From assembly GCF_037975245.1 (NCBI RefSeq), contig NC_092562.1, forward strand, positions 3,073,001 through 3,137,000: a stretch of DNA of 64,000 bases, given 5' to 3'. Made by a program: the position numbers and the translations under genes. The notes below the pieces were generated by a model. That model did no database searches, had not been told where the DNA came from, and saw only the letters and a list, made by a program, of their open reading frames with translations. This DNA is from Apostichopus japonicus (lineage: Eukaryota; Echinodermata; Holothuroidea; Aspidochirotida; Stichopodidae). Positions 27,533 to 39,600 of this stretch are shown in pieces (position 1 is the first letter of the stretch; every line of letters begins with the position of its first letter).

Positions 27533-27889
27533 AGGCATTGAAGACTTGCCCCAAACCATGTGTCGCCCTCTGAAAAAAAAGTTAACTTTTCGTTCCTTGC
27601 AAGTGAAGTTTTCTTCTTGTCGCTACAAAATGCAGACAGTATTGAACTGTGATACCTTGCTATCTTTATCTGGTGCTGATATGTCCATCCCTGCTATGTA
27701 CACTGTGTTGTGGGTATTGACAGTAGCTGTATGTATTTACTGTACACTAGTGTCTAATTATCGACGGTAGCAAGCTGTGTGTATTTTCTGGGATCGATGG
27801 TGGTTTCTCACACTTCTGTAACATCTCATTCTAAACTAGGTTGAATTACCGGCATCAGACATTTCTTTGTGTGCGAGTCTTCACTCCCT
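27533..27889 (+). mobile_element. TTAA-type MITE, copy 2 (357 bp)
   Basis: Same family as 5540-5877: AGGCATTGAAGAC at the left, GAGTCTTCACTCCCT at the right. Left flank TTAA (27529-27532), right flank TCAA (27890-27893, one substitution). The insertion lies about 200 bp past the nucleoredoxin-like stop. A 107-codon frame across it is part of the repeat, not a gene. Confidence 0.8.
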
Positions 27890-27893
27890 TCAA

Positions 27894-28406
27894 GTCATAA
27901 ATATGGTTATTTATCTGACTAATATTGTGTAAAGCAAACTGAAGCATTGCTAATTGTCAGTACCAAAATTCAACAGAGACTGCCCTTGCTCAGTTATTGT
28001 CACAATGAATTCCTACAAACTCAAGGAGTGTCATACAATTATGGATACCATGCATGTCAGGCAATAATAATTTAGTGTCCAAATGTTGCCTAGCAGTTTT
28101 GAAGACTTGGAATTTTAAAAATAGTGAGCTTCCTGTGTGCAGACTCTGCTATACATCTTTGCACTTGAGTAGCAACCTGATCATCTTGCATAGCATTTTC
28201 AGATGCGATACAGAATAAATTATTCCCTGCATGCATGTTTGTAGATATATATACTGAAAACTGCTGACAAAATTGTTTTACTTTGTGAAACTTTGTAATA
28301 AATTTACCATATATATATATATCAATCAGGTTTTGAACCACTTTAACTGAAGAGGAATTTGATCGAAATTATGAGTCAGAGAGGGTGAGGGAGACTTCTT
28401 TCTGTT
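27894..28406. other. Non-coding stretch
   Basis: No gene or known repeat seen. Short AT microsatellite near 28311. Confidence 0.5.
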
Positions 28407-28414
28407 AGTGTACC

Positions 28415-28784
28415 CAGTGGCGGAGCGTCCATATAGTCAGGGGGGCGGATGCCCCCCTGACGGACTCAAATGGACTGCTGGCGCCCTTTTCAGCTTTTTA
28501 CCACTTTTACTTATTCGCGATTATTTACTTTTTTTATTGCGCTCTCATCTACCTATTGACATTTGTCACATTTTGTTGGCGATGACACCTACTTATTCTT
28601 CGTTTATCTGCAAATTAGCAAGGCCAGGAAAGGGTCATTTCCAGCGATCTAGGAAGTATCTTTACTCAAAAATTGTTTGTACGCTCCGCGCCAATCTGTG
28701 GTGGCGCTCCGCTTAGATAGTGTCGAAAGCGCCCCTACAGACCATTCTCGCCCCCCTTGACCAGTACCCCTAGCTCCGCCATTG
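28415..28784. mobile_element. hAT-like MITE, 370 bp
   Basis: Ends CAGTGGCGGAGC and GCTCCGCCATTG are inverted repeats, flanked by AGTGTACC (28407-28414) and AGTGTACG (28785-28792), a 7/8 8-bp target duplication. A shorter relative lies at 48139-48427. No coding capacity. Confidence 0.85.
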
Positions 28785-28792
28785 AGTGTACG

Positions 28793-29931
28793 GACACTTG
28801 AACAATACAGCTGCATATGTGCCCATAAATGTAGAAGAAAACAGTCTTTCTGAGTTTGGTCCTTTCTCCATCATTTATTTCTAAAGAAGGATAATTGTCG
28901 TCTGTAGTTCATCTTCTACAGTAATTTATAATTAACTTTGTCATCAGGTTTAATTTAAAGAAACGAGAAATATCTTTAAATGGTATGCTTTTTCTGCCTT
29001 GACTGTTTCATATTCAGCATTTTGACAAATACAAAAAGTAAAATTGTGCTATGAGAGAGACAATATAATACCTCATACTATAAAAAAGGTCTGATATATT
29101 GTTTTTGTTTTGGTCTTTATTCGTTTCTTTCTTTTAACAGCTTTTGAAAACTTTGTATTAAAACATATGGATGCGTTCCATTATAAAGCGCCAATGAAAT
29201 AGATGCCAATGATCTTTCTTGGAGCCTAACACTCATTCCCATTCCTTTTCCTGACAGAGAAATCTGTTGCACCCCATCATTCAATTTCAGTCATTGCCCT
29301 TGCAAAACTTAGTTTCCGTTCATAACACTTTAAAAGAGTTACACATCTCTTGTAGGTTTCACAGACGATTTCATGTTTTCCAATTGCCACCTCCCCCCCC
29401 CCCCCACAAAAAAAAAAGAAGCAGAACTGAAGAAGAAACAAAAAGTAGAATATAACTTAACAAAGTGATCGAAACGGTCATCATTGCATTTAAAGGAACT
29501 TTTTAAGTAATGACGAAGAAAATGATAAATCGCTTGTGTATTACGTATGTCAAACATAGAAGATTTTAGTTCTCTGATGTCAACACACTGAGGGCTGAAA
29601 TTACATCGCCAACATATCCGACCTCTGTTATCACAACAGAACAAATAAAAGATAACTAGTGACAGCCATATGGTCGCGAACTTTGGACTGGATTTTCAAA
29701 CGATTGAACATTCCAAATTATAGGATGCTCAAATCTGCTAGAATTTTCAAACGTAGGTAAGCTTTTCTGGAGATTCTGGTTCTCCATTTACAGTACATCG
29801 AGCCATCGAGAATTATTGAAAATGCACTTAGATGTATGAGTAACTAGTATTTTTACGGTAGGAGTAAATGCTTGTTGAAATTTGAGCTTGGGTTAACATT
29901 ACCTCAGTGGCTCAGTGGCGTACCTAGAATA
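28793..29931. other. Non-coding stretch
   Basis: No exon supported. A poly-C then A-rich run occurs at 29392-29416. Frames here are short and without family resemblance. Confidence 0.5.
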
Positions 29932-30453
29932 GTTGGCACCCGGGCGGATCCTCCCTTGGTCACCCCGTGCAGGGAATGGCTTCCTGAGGGAGGGGTCTAA
30001 GGGGCGGAGGTTTCCACCTACCATTTGAGAAATTTTTGCTTATAAAGTATGTAAGGTTGCCCAGATGCAAAATGGAGCAGCTATCTTTGTCAAAACTTTG
30101 AACTGATTATATGTTTAGAAATTCCATCATTCTTTAGTGAATATTTCTTCACTAGACACATTAGTGTCTAGAATTCTTATATATTATACACTTTTAAATA
30201 CTGTACCTGTTGTTTCTTAATTCTTCAATTCTTTCGCCGGACTGGGAACCGGTGTATTGTAAGCGCCTTGGGCCGGCCTTATAAACGTAGTTCATATAGT
30301 GATCAGGTTTGACAAATAGCTGTAAACAGACTAAACTTCTATACGGCAACATATCGACCAAAATAAAGCATATATTCCTGAAAATTTGGGTCTAAAATTA
30401 GTAAAAATGGGAATCGGGGCCCCTTTTCCAAGTGGCTCTTCCCTGGCTCCTAT
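29932..30453. mobile_element. Fragment of hAT-like MITE left end plus SINE-like tail
   Basis: CAGTGGCGTACCTAGAATAG at 29932 is a typical hAT-like terminal sequence. The following ~150 bp shares words with the element at 30461 (GAGGGAGGGGTCTAAGGGG, ATTTTTGCTT, GATGCAAAATGG). No right end was found. Near 30250-30290, GTAAGCGCCTTGGGCCGGCCTTATAAACGTAG resembles the 3' part of tRNA SINEs. Confidence 0.5.
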
Positions 30454-30460
30454 CCGTAAC

Positions 30461-31786
30461 CAGGGGCGTATCCAGGATTTTCCAATGGGGGGGGGGCGCC
30501 AGGCATGAATGATCGCCGTCCTGGGGGAGGGTCTAAGGGGAGGGGTGTACAATTTTTGCTTTCAAAGAAGGGCTGAAATGCAAAATGGTGTCATATGCAT
30601 GGGCGGCGATCCGTACTTCCGAGTGGGGGGGGGGGGGTAATGACCTTGTGACTATCTAAGCGTAGCGCCACTTGTTGGCGCGAAGCGTACAAGAAAATTT
30701 TGGGATTAACAAACCCTCTAGATGGCCGGAAACGGCACTTCCCGAGGTTTCCAAGCGGCATATACCCAACTTTAAAATAGGGATGTCATGTCCGAAATAT
30801 CTCATAATCAGGATCCAAAATCCTTTTTTTTTTATTTCGGGTGTTATTTTGGGAAAATTGCCCCTGTCAATCTTGTTTCAGGCGCAACGTTAGAATGTTC
30901 GAGAGCTCTGTTATATTATTCGATGAAGAAAATGGCCTCATGCAGGCTATTATAGGCCTATACACATGCAATACACAATAACACATAGTTACATTCCTAG
31001 GTACCGATTGCTAGGGCATCCAGGTGAAACGTGTATTAAGCATTACCCTGGTTACATGAGATTCTCAGCTGTTCGAGGGAACATGTACGTGTGTAGGCCT
31101 ACTATAGGGCCTATATGAATACTATGAGGGTGCATATATGTACTATATCAATACCGTGGGCGCAATAATACATTTTGTTGTTATAGGGCCAATGAAGCCT
31201 ACAGTCAACTATATTTGCTTTATAAAGACGCTTTATTTGAAAAGATCGCACTGCGTTTATGGTAGGCGAGAAATGAAGCTAAAAAAAGAGCCGTACATTA
31301 ACGAAGATGCATACATGTAGGCATGAAAATATTCTTATCCCTGGCATTTGGTGGGGGGATATGGTGCATTACATCCCCTCCACCCATTTTCATGGGGGGA
31401 TATATCCCCCTCCACCCAGGATCGCCGCCCATGGCCATATATGATCCATTTTTCGACCTTAATAATAAGCAACATTTCCAGTAAATATGGACACAAAATG
31501 CACAATTTAGTATGGCTGGCAAGTCATTTAGTGTTTATAGTGATAATACAAACACAATTACCATCTATGTTTCTAAAACTATTATGCCGCCGAACTTCGC
31601 CAGAACCTTTTTTTGGCAAACAAAAAATAAAGCATATGAGAGGGGGGGGGGGGGTTGAGCGATCACCGACAACTCACATAAAGCGGGTCGTCATCAATTT
31701 TTTTTTTTTTTTGGCTAAACTTTTTTTTTTTCGTGACGGCCAATAGGGGGGCGCGCGCCTGTTGCGCCCCCCTGGATACACCCCTG
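30461..31786. mobile_element. hAT-like MITE with another MITE nested inside
   Basis: Ends CAGGGGCGTATCCAGG and CCTGGATACACCCCTG are inverted repeats, flanked by CCGTAAC at 30454-30460 and 31787-31793. The original element would be about 490 bp after removing the insertion at 30598-31433. Poly-G and poly-T runs lie near the right end. No transposase. Confidence 0.85.
30598..31433. mobile_element. Nested MITE, 836 bp
   Basis: Ends CATGGGCGGCGATCC and GGATCGCCGCCCATG are a perfect 15-bp inverted repeat. Flanks GTCATATG and GCCATATA match at 6 of 8 positions, fitting an old 8-bp duplication. No coding capacity. Confidence 0.75.
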
Positions 31787-31793
31787 CCGTAAC

Positions 31794-33370
31794 GGTTCCC
31801 GGGCGAGCCTCCACTCAGTGCAGCCTGGGTATGTTTGTAGGCTGTAGCATATGGCACTCCCCCCCCCCCCCCCGACTGGTACCCAGGCAGACCACACCCT
31901 CCCCCGCTTAGTGCGCCAATGTCCCGGATTCCTATAATATTTTGGGGTAATATTGAATGATATTTCCTGTTTTTGCGCGTAATTTACCAAAGACGTACTT
32001 TTGTTCGATCTGGAGTTTGATCAAAGTCTAATCCAAACTCTAATCCAAACTCATAGATAATGAGTTAGTGCTTGTAGTACACATAATACATTGGTGACGC
32101 AACAACTCTCTGTTGAGTACACAAACCAAGGACGAAAATTCTGCCTGCATACTCGCGTTACTAGCCTTAGGTAAAGTGAGGTTAGCCTACTTTTGTGAAT
32201 TTTTGCAGATATTCTATGTAAATTTTAATTAAATGCTCAGTTTTTTTGTTAAATTTTCCTTTCATATGGCTTTTCCAAGTCATGTCATTTCAAAGTTTGT
32301 GCCTAGTGAACTATACGTGCGGGTCATAGTTGTGCGAGTTTTTTTCAGACTACGTTTATGATACAAAACATTTACGTGGGTTTTAGACGATCACTCGTTC
32401 GTCAATCACCTTTTGGTCATCAATTTTTTTATCAGTCAGAAAACTAAAGGAAAAGCTGGCTAAATATTTCTTAAACGATTATACGATCTGAAACCTTGGT
32501 TGCTCGGCACAAAACACATATCAATTTTCATCTGGTGTTTACACTACATTTTTTTAAAGCAAAACTGAATAGGCCTAGGCTAGTACACCTTGGCCTACTG
32601 TTACTGATTAGTGTTATGAAAAATCACATTATCTGATGTACATATACAACGTGGATGTTGTGGGATAGTAATATCAACTATTCATGATAATGTAGTACTG
32701 AGGTATTGACTTTTCTAATTTGGAATGGTGTTGCACAATTATCAGTTTCTAGAGTCCATGCAGTACTTAAAGGTAGTCAGTATAGGCCCCAAATTATAGT
32801 AGTAGGCAGTAGTAGTAAGATGAGTCTTGTCTATTCGACATGCTCAGTGATTAACCTCCACCACGTATCACGATCTTGTGCAAGATTAATCGCTTCCTCG
32901 AAATTACAACATGCTGTAATTGCTAGAAGTTTTCAAAATTACTCTCCAAATTGTTCTCAGACATTTTTAAGGAACACACAAGATGACTGAATGTCACAGT
33001 GAGGAAAATTTCCTGGAAGGATGTAATAAAACAGTTGAAGAATTTTGACTACAGGGGGTGACAGTATATATGTCATTGCTATGCAGCCTATGTGGCTAGT
33101 GTTAGATTATTGGCAATTCCATATCATAACCCAAAATATGCTGTGGTCAAAGTGGTCAAACATGGTGAATCATGTTCATACTCTACCGTTGTACTACCTA
33201 CAGCTACTGTATGTCTACGTTACTGCACATCTAGGAACAGACTGTTTTCTAACATTAAGCATTGCTATGCTTTTCAAGACATTACTACTCTTCATTCTAC
33301 AGTATGATATGCATGATCATCTGTTTGATACAAAAAAGCCATTCCTAAACATGTACAAACGTTTGCTAGT
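31794..33370. other. Upstream region of the dehydrogenase gene
   Basis: No second gene is convincing. It holds poly-C at 31858-31874. A frame starting at ATG 32821 codes for about 55 residues rich in Ser, Arg and Leu, like a mitochondrial leader, but it ends in a stop with no usable donor seen. The 145-codon frame at 33045 has no family features and runs into SINE sequence. A 5' non-coding exon of the dehydrogenase probably lies somewhere here. Confidence 0.4.
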
Positions 33371-33379
33371 TTTTCTTTC

Positions 33380-33643
33380 TTTCGAGTCTTGTGCAGATCA
33401 ATGCGTTTTTTCCTTGCACAAGGCACTTTATCATCATTGCCTCTCTTCACCCAGGTGTATAAGTGGGGACCCATCAGATTAAACTGTCAGCTGTTCACTG
33501 TTTAGCTGCTGCCATGTGGAGGGATTGTCTCTATATTTGACAGGTTATCGTTGACCTGGGTAATACTGTGATGTCCCTTGAGCAACGTTATCGGTGGATA
33601 TGTCTGTGCTTTATAAATCCTCAATACTAATATTATATTATTC
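33380..33643 (+). repeat. SINE (tRNA-derived family), abutting exon 1 of the dehydrogenase
   Basis: Begins with a B-box-like TTCGAGTC and shares CATTGCCTCTCTTCAC.CAGGTGTATAA with the SINE at 39091. Ends in a CTTTATAAATCCTCAATACTAATATTAT tail a few bases before the acceptor TTCTTTCCAG at 33650. Confidence 0.65.
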
Positions 33644-33655
33644 TTTCCAGATCTG

Positions 33656-36600
33656 ATGGCCACAGGAGCAGAATTCCAAAAAGTTCCGAAAGAAGAAGTA
33701 CTCCGATTCTGCCAGAGTTGTATGAAGGTAGCAGGATCAAGTTTGAGCCATGGCAAGCAACTGGCTGAAGTACTAATGTCTGCTGATTACAGAGGGCACT
33801 TTAGTCATGGCTTAAACAGATTGCGTACGTTTTCATTTGGTGCTATGTCTGTAACCCTCTCCTCAGAGACTCACAGTAGTAGGGGCATATAATTCAATGC
33901 ATTCAAGCATTGGGATTATGACATCATACTTGGATATTTTACAATGTGAACTCTAGTTTTATCAAATACGAATTGATATACTGTAATGTGTGACTGATTT
34001 AGTTCATACTGTAAGATAAGATAAGATAAGATAAGATTCACTTTATTAAACCCATTTCGGGTAATTAAATGCTCGATGTACAGAATAAAATGGATATAAC
34101 ATTAAAATACAGCACAAGGAAAATGACTCACATAAAATAATAAGACAATAAAATTACAAAGTCCAACAATGGCAAGACTAAGTATGACAAAAACAGTGAA
34201 GGTGTAACCATAGGGCAAGAACACTAGCGATTGTAATTTTGATTATGGATTCTGATGCACTGTGGGACGAATGAGGAGAGGTGACGATTGGTTTTGGCTG
34301 TCGGCAGCCTCATCCTCCTGCTCCGAGGAATCACTGCATTCTGAAATTGTCCATGCAGTGGGTGGTCGGCATCCTCCGAAATCTTGTCTAATTTCTGTTG
34401 GAGTAGATGGGTATAACATGATGAGTAAGAGGGTTGGCTGTTGCCAATTATGCGGCCCGTCTGACGGATTAAAGAGTCTATAAGGTTCTGATCTTCCTTT
34501 CTCGCATTCCCGCCCCAAGAAATCAAATTGTATTTCCATACCCCACAAATGGTGGAAGTATAAAACATGGTCAGAATACGTTCATCAATTTGAAAAGTAT
34601 ATGTAACATATGTTACTCATGCACTAATTGGGCTAAAATTCAACTTCAAATGTAGAATACCATGCCTCCATTCATGTGGCTCTCCATGAAAGGTTTCCTT
34701 TCCCAAAATGAACAGCAGTACAATATTCTTTAATTTCACATAAATTTCAGTTGTTCAAGGTGTGATGATCTGTGAGTCGCTGAGTTTCTTCAAAACAATC
34801 GAGTTGAGTTTAACTAAAGAATTCACCATTCTGTTAGTTCAGCTGTTCTGATGTTGTAGCAATGCATGGAGGAAGTACTTAATTGGCCTTGTAACTTTTC
34901 TGATTGATCCAGGGAATAGAGGGTAATAGGCCTTATCATAATTATGATACATGAAGATTAACTTGTTTTTATTTTACAAACAACTGGGCACACTATTGTC
35001 CACAGTGTTGCCCCTTTATACAGTTATATGGTATTAACTGTTAGCACTAAGCAACTTAAAATCGCTGTCTGGTGCTACTGTACATGAGCAGGCCTGTATT
35101 CATCATAAACACAACTTGCACCATTTGTTAGTCTCCATCAAATGTAGGTTGAAGCAATATATGTTTTACTTTTAATTTCACCTTCAGAGGTAATTTTCAA
35201 TTCTATCTTCAGATGTATATGTCAGGGATGTACAGTTGAATGCAACATGCAGGGATGGCGCACCTGAAGTCTTAAAGGAGACAGCTGCCACAGCTTGGGT
35301 AGACGGGAAGAATCTTCTCGGTGCAGTGGTGGGGAACTACTGCATGGATCTGGCCATCAAGAAGGCTAAAGAGGCTGGGATTGGTTGGGTAGTAGCTAAA
35401 GGTATGTGGATATATGTACGTTTGTCAGTGAACTAAAGCGGCTGGGATTGGTTGGGTAGTAGCTAAAGGTATGTGGATATATGTACGTTTGTCAGTGAAC
35501 TAAAGAGGCTGGGATTGGTTGGGTAGTAGCTAAAGGTATGTGGATATACGTACGTTTGTCAGTGAACTAAAGAGGCTGGGATTGGTTGGGTAGTAGCTAA
35601 AGGTATGTGGATATACGTACGTTTGTAAGTGAACTAAAGAGGGCGGGATTGGTTAGGTAGTAGCTAAAGGTATGTGGATGTATGTACGTTTGTCAGCGAA
35701 CTCAAGTTTGTGAATTTTCTGTTGAACTTTATGCACTGCCATAATAAAACATGTATGATTAAATTCTTTTACTACCATAAATTGAAACCAAATAATTTGC
35801 TCAAGTTTACATCAAATAATTAACACTAATTGCTCTGCTACTCATGAATATTGCCCTTAATCTTTTGAGTCAAGTGATAGCATTTGTCACAACCTGCAAT
35901 TGCATCTGTCAAAGGAGCACATATCTGGCACGTTCTTGATCCGTACATGGGAAAGTTTCGAACACCATTTGTATGATATGGGTTAAATTTTTAAAACATG
36001 GATGCTTTTGCAGTGAATCGGTTTTGGACATAAAATAAAAGATCAGAGATCTGTGTGAGGGTCTGTAAAAAAAAAAAAAAAAAAAAAATCCATGAAATGC
36101 TATTTTTCTAAATTTGCTTAACAAGTTTTAACCGTTAATTAATGACATTTCAATTTTATCTCATGCAGGATCGAATCATTATGGGATTTCTGGTTGGTAC
36201 ACACTAAAAGCCTTAGAACACAACCTACTGGTGAGAAAGCCTGCTCCATTGTTACATCCTATTGATCCTAAACTTTGTAATAAGTTAATACCTGTGTAGC
36301 AAGTTGGTAAACTATGCATATTATTGATCAGGTTGCTTATTTTCATATTATAGGAGACCATAATTTTATTTATTTATTTGTTTATTTTACAAAATTTCTA
36401 TAGCGCCTTATCCAATCAGAAATTGCTCCAAGGCGCTTTATAGTAAAATACATACAAACATGATATACAAATATATAAATCGATAATGTAAGGTATAAAA
36501 AGGGTAGAAAATTTGTTATTTACAATCTGACAATAAATTGTATAAAAACTCCAAATGGAAAATCGAAAATTATACAAACAAATTCTTAAAATTTAAAATA

Positions 36601-39600
36601 TATATAAATGTGAAAAATTTTAAATTTTCAAAGCGTTAAAAGCGCTAAATTTGATAACATAAGAAGAAATGCTTGGTGATACTGAAATTCAGTTAGGCCT
36701 TCCATAAATTGCTCAGTTAGTATGAGCAAGGCGTGTGAACACAAATACTGCTACACATATATGTTCATACACGGTAAATAATTAATTTAGTTTTCAAAAC
36801 TTTTTAAATGTTGTTTGTTCAAGTTTATGAAAATTTGTCATCAATTTTAGCATACTGTATCTCAGGTTTGGCATCAGTTTATATAGTCCCTGTAAATTTT
36901 TTTGGACATTTCAAGACTACAAACTTCAATTTGAAGATGTAAAGTACACCAGAAATATGCCTTTTTCTTGTGCAATCTACTAATTCAAAGGACAATGAGA
37001 ATGGTAGTAAATGTGGAATGTGATGCTACTTATCTTTGGTTAGTTTTATGTTAATTGGGTCAATGCATTCTTCTGTTTGGGGGGGGGGGTGGGGAGGGAG
37101 TTTGATAAAGTTAAGTCTTAAATGGATCAGTTTCTTGTAATGTGGTTAACAGAGTTTGCTACTAGTTAAAGAACAGCTTAAAGGAAACTTACAGACCATG
37201 GGACTGTATCCTGGTGATGGTATTACACTGCATGTTTGGGATTGCAGGTTACCAATGTTCAACTTCAACTTTCATCAGTGTATAACCGTCAACTTGTAGC
37301 GTGCACCAAAATTGCTGAAAGGTTCAGACTTTTTTCAGGTTCTACCAATTATAATGATTTGCTCGCAATGGGGATAGTTAAATGAGATGAATAAACATCT
37401 CAATCAGGTAAGATGCTCTGAATGAAACAGAGAAACAAATTTGACTCTTTTGAGTCTTCCCGGCCTACTACTAAGAGTGATAATAATCGGCCTAGAAGGG
37501 CAGCAATTGTACGATACTGAGTAGCCAAATGTGCATGTGGGAGACGCCAAGTGGCTAAAAACTTACACTGCATGTCATGTGGCCATCCAATTCAATGTTG
37601 TAGTTCATTTTGAAATTTTTTTCAGATGAGAAGAGCCTGGATTTCTCCTGGACGAGAAGCCCAATTCTTTGTCTGGTCAGTGAGAAACACCGACAATCTC
37701 CCAGGTGCTGGGTTTCCCTGCTCCTAATGTCACCACCTTTTTATCTACGCCACAATAGCACTGGTTGTGAAGGCAATTTTGTCTGTCGATAGTACACACT
37801 TCATCTCTATCTTCAAGAGTCCTGCGATTAAGTTTCATGCTTAAGCTCATTCATATTGTTTTCTCAGGGAATGTCCATGACAAATTCGTCACCTATAACG
37901 GTGCCAAATCGAGCAAAGAAACAAGTCTTTGGGACCAATCCAATAAGTCTATCTGCTCCTTCTTCCGACGGCCAGTCCTTCGTTCTTGATATGGCAACCA
38001 GTACTGTTTCTTTTGGGAAGGTATGTATTCATGGGTGGCTTTCCACTTTGGGGTGTGTAGATCTGCTTTGACATCAGGGCATCAAGACTCCGCCACGTGG
38101 AAAATAAAGTCACCCAGGCCAACTTTTTCAACCCTTCATTTTCCTTAAGTAAGTAATAATATATTATGAATAAGAGAATGATTCCCCAGGCCTTCTATTT
38201 GACCATTACCCCTGGAGCTATAAACCATTATCCTCTCTGACCCCTTCTCTGGTCATGCTTGGCTGTGAAGTGCATTTTTAAACAGTGTTATGTGGTTGAG
38301 TATGGTGACCAGGTCCCCTTGACTTTCAAGGTGGTACTTGGGATGGTTTGTCAGGGAACAGTGTAGTTGTTTGCATTAAATTTGAATTTTGAAATGGCAC
38401 TTTGGAGGTTTGAATTTCTTTTCATGAAAGTGCAATTCTGGGTTTTGTAGACAAAACTATGGAGTATGCATCCTCAATGCATAACTCGAGAAACAATGTT
38501 GAAAGTTTGCAAACAGTTTGCTATATCAAACACCATAATTATTGTACCCTGCTTATTAAAACATACATGGGGAAGAATTTCCCCCAATGCTTTTTTCGAT
38601 TATTTTGAGGGAAAGGGTCCAAAATATTTGAATTTTATCTGTTAAATGCTTGAAATTACATTGTATGTATTTTGTCGTGTTGCAAGTTACAAGGCGCACA
38701 TTCTTAGACTTTTATACAACAATATGTAATTTTAACCAAATTATGATAGTGATAGAGATAGCAATATATATATATATATATATATGGTATAATTGACATA
38801 TAGTTTAATAGTAGACAGATGACTCCATTTAACCTTTCATTCAGGTTGCTTTGCTTTTAATATTAATTTAAATTTGATCTGGACTGATGTTGATCTGGTC
38901 GTGATCTGGAACTGGTAACTTTAGAAAATAACTTGATGATGTGGGAAAGATGGCCATGCAGAATGGTATTTCATATTTAGTGTTAAATTCGTATGTTCCT
39001 TGAGATAACGCCCATTTAGAGGAAAACCATTTTCCCCTCCTTTGTGAGCACCTATCCAATTGATTACGTTTCGTGGTATGAAGCTGTAAGAGAGAGCATG
39101 TGGTCAAGTGGTTGAGGCAGTGGACTAGTGATCTAAGGTTTGCAGGTTCGAGTCCTGGCCTGATCATCTCCATTGCCTCTCTTCACACAGGTGTATAAAT
39201 GGGGACTTGCTATGTAACTTGTAAATATACTGTAGTTGGGTGTGCCGGTTTGTGGCTGCATCCTATGGGAAGTCCTCAATGTGGTGCAATGCAATGCCCC
39301 AGGAGGGGTTGTGTGAATTGTACACACTTTGGTGTGTGGGTGTGACAAGTAACCAGAGACCAGGGCCTAAGTTGTAAAATCATGTGAGGGGATCTTGGCC
39401 TAAAGACAAGACTGTGAACCACTTTTGTAATTCATCTCATATGTCTTCTTCTTGCCTAGAGGTAAATAAGGCCTCAACAGAGCGTCTCCATTTATCTCGG
39501 TTGGCAGCTGCAATTTTGTAATTAGTCACCATTAAACTGATCAAGCCAAACTGACATCTATTAAAGAATGGGAAAATGGGCTGTGCATTGTATGAGTCTT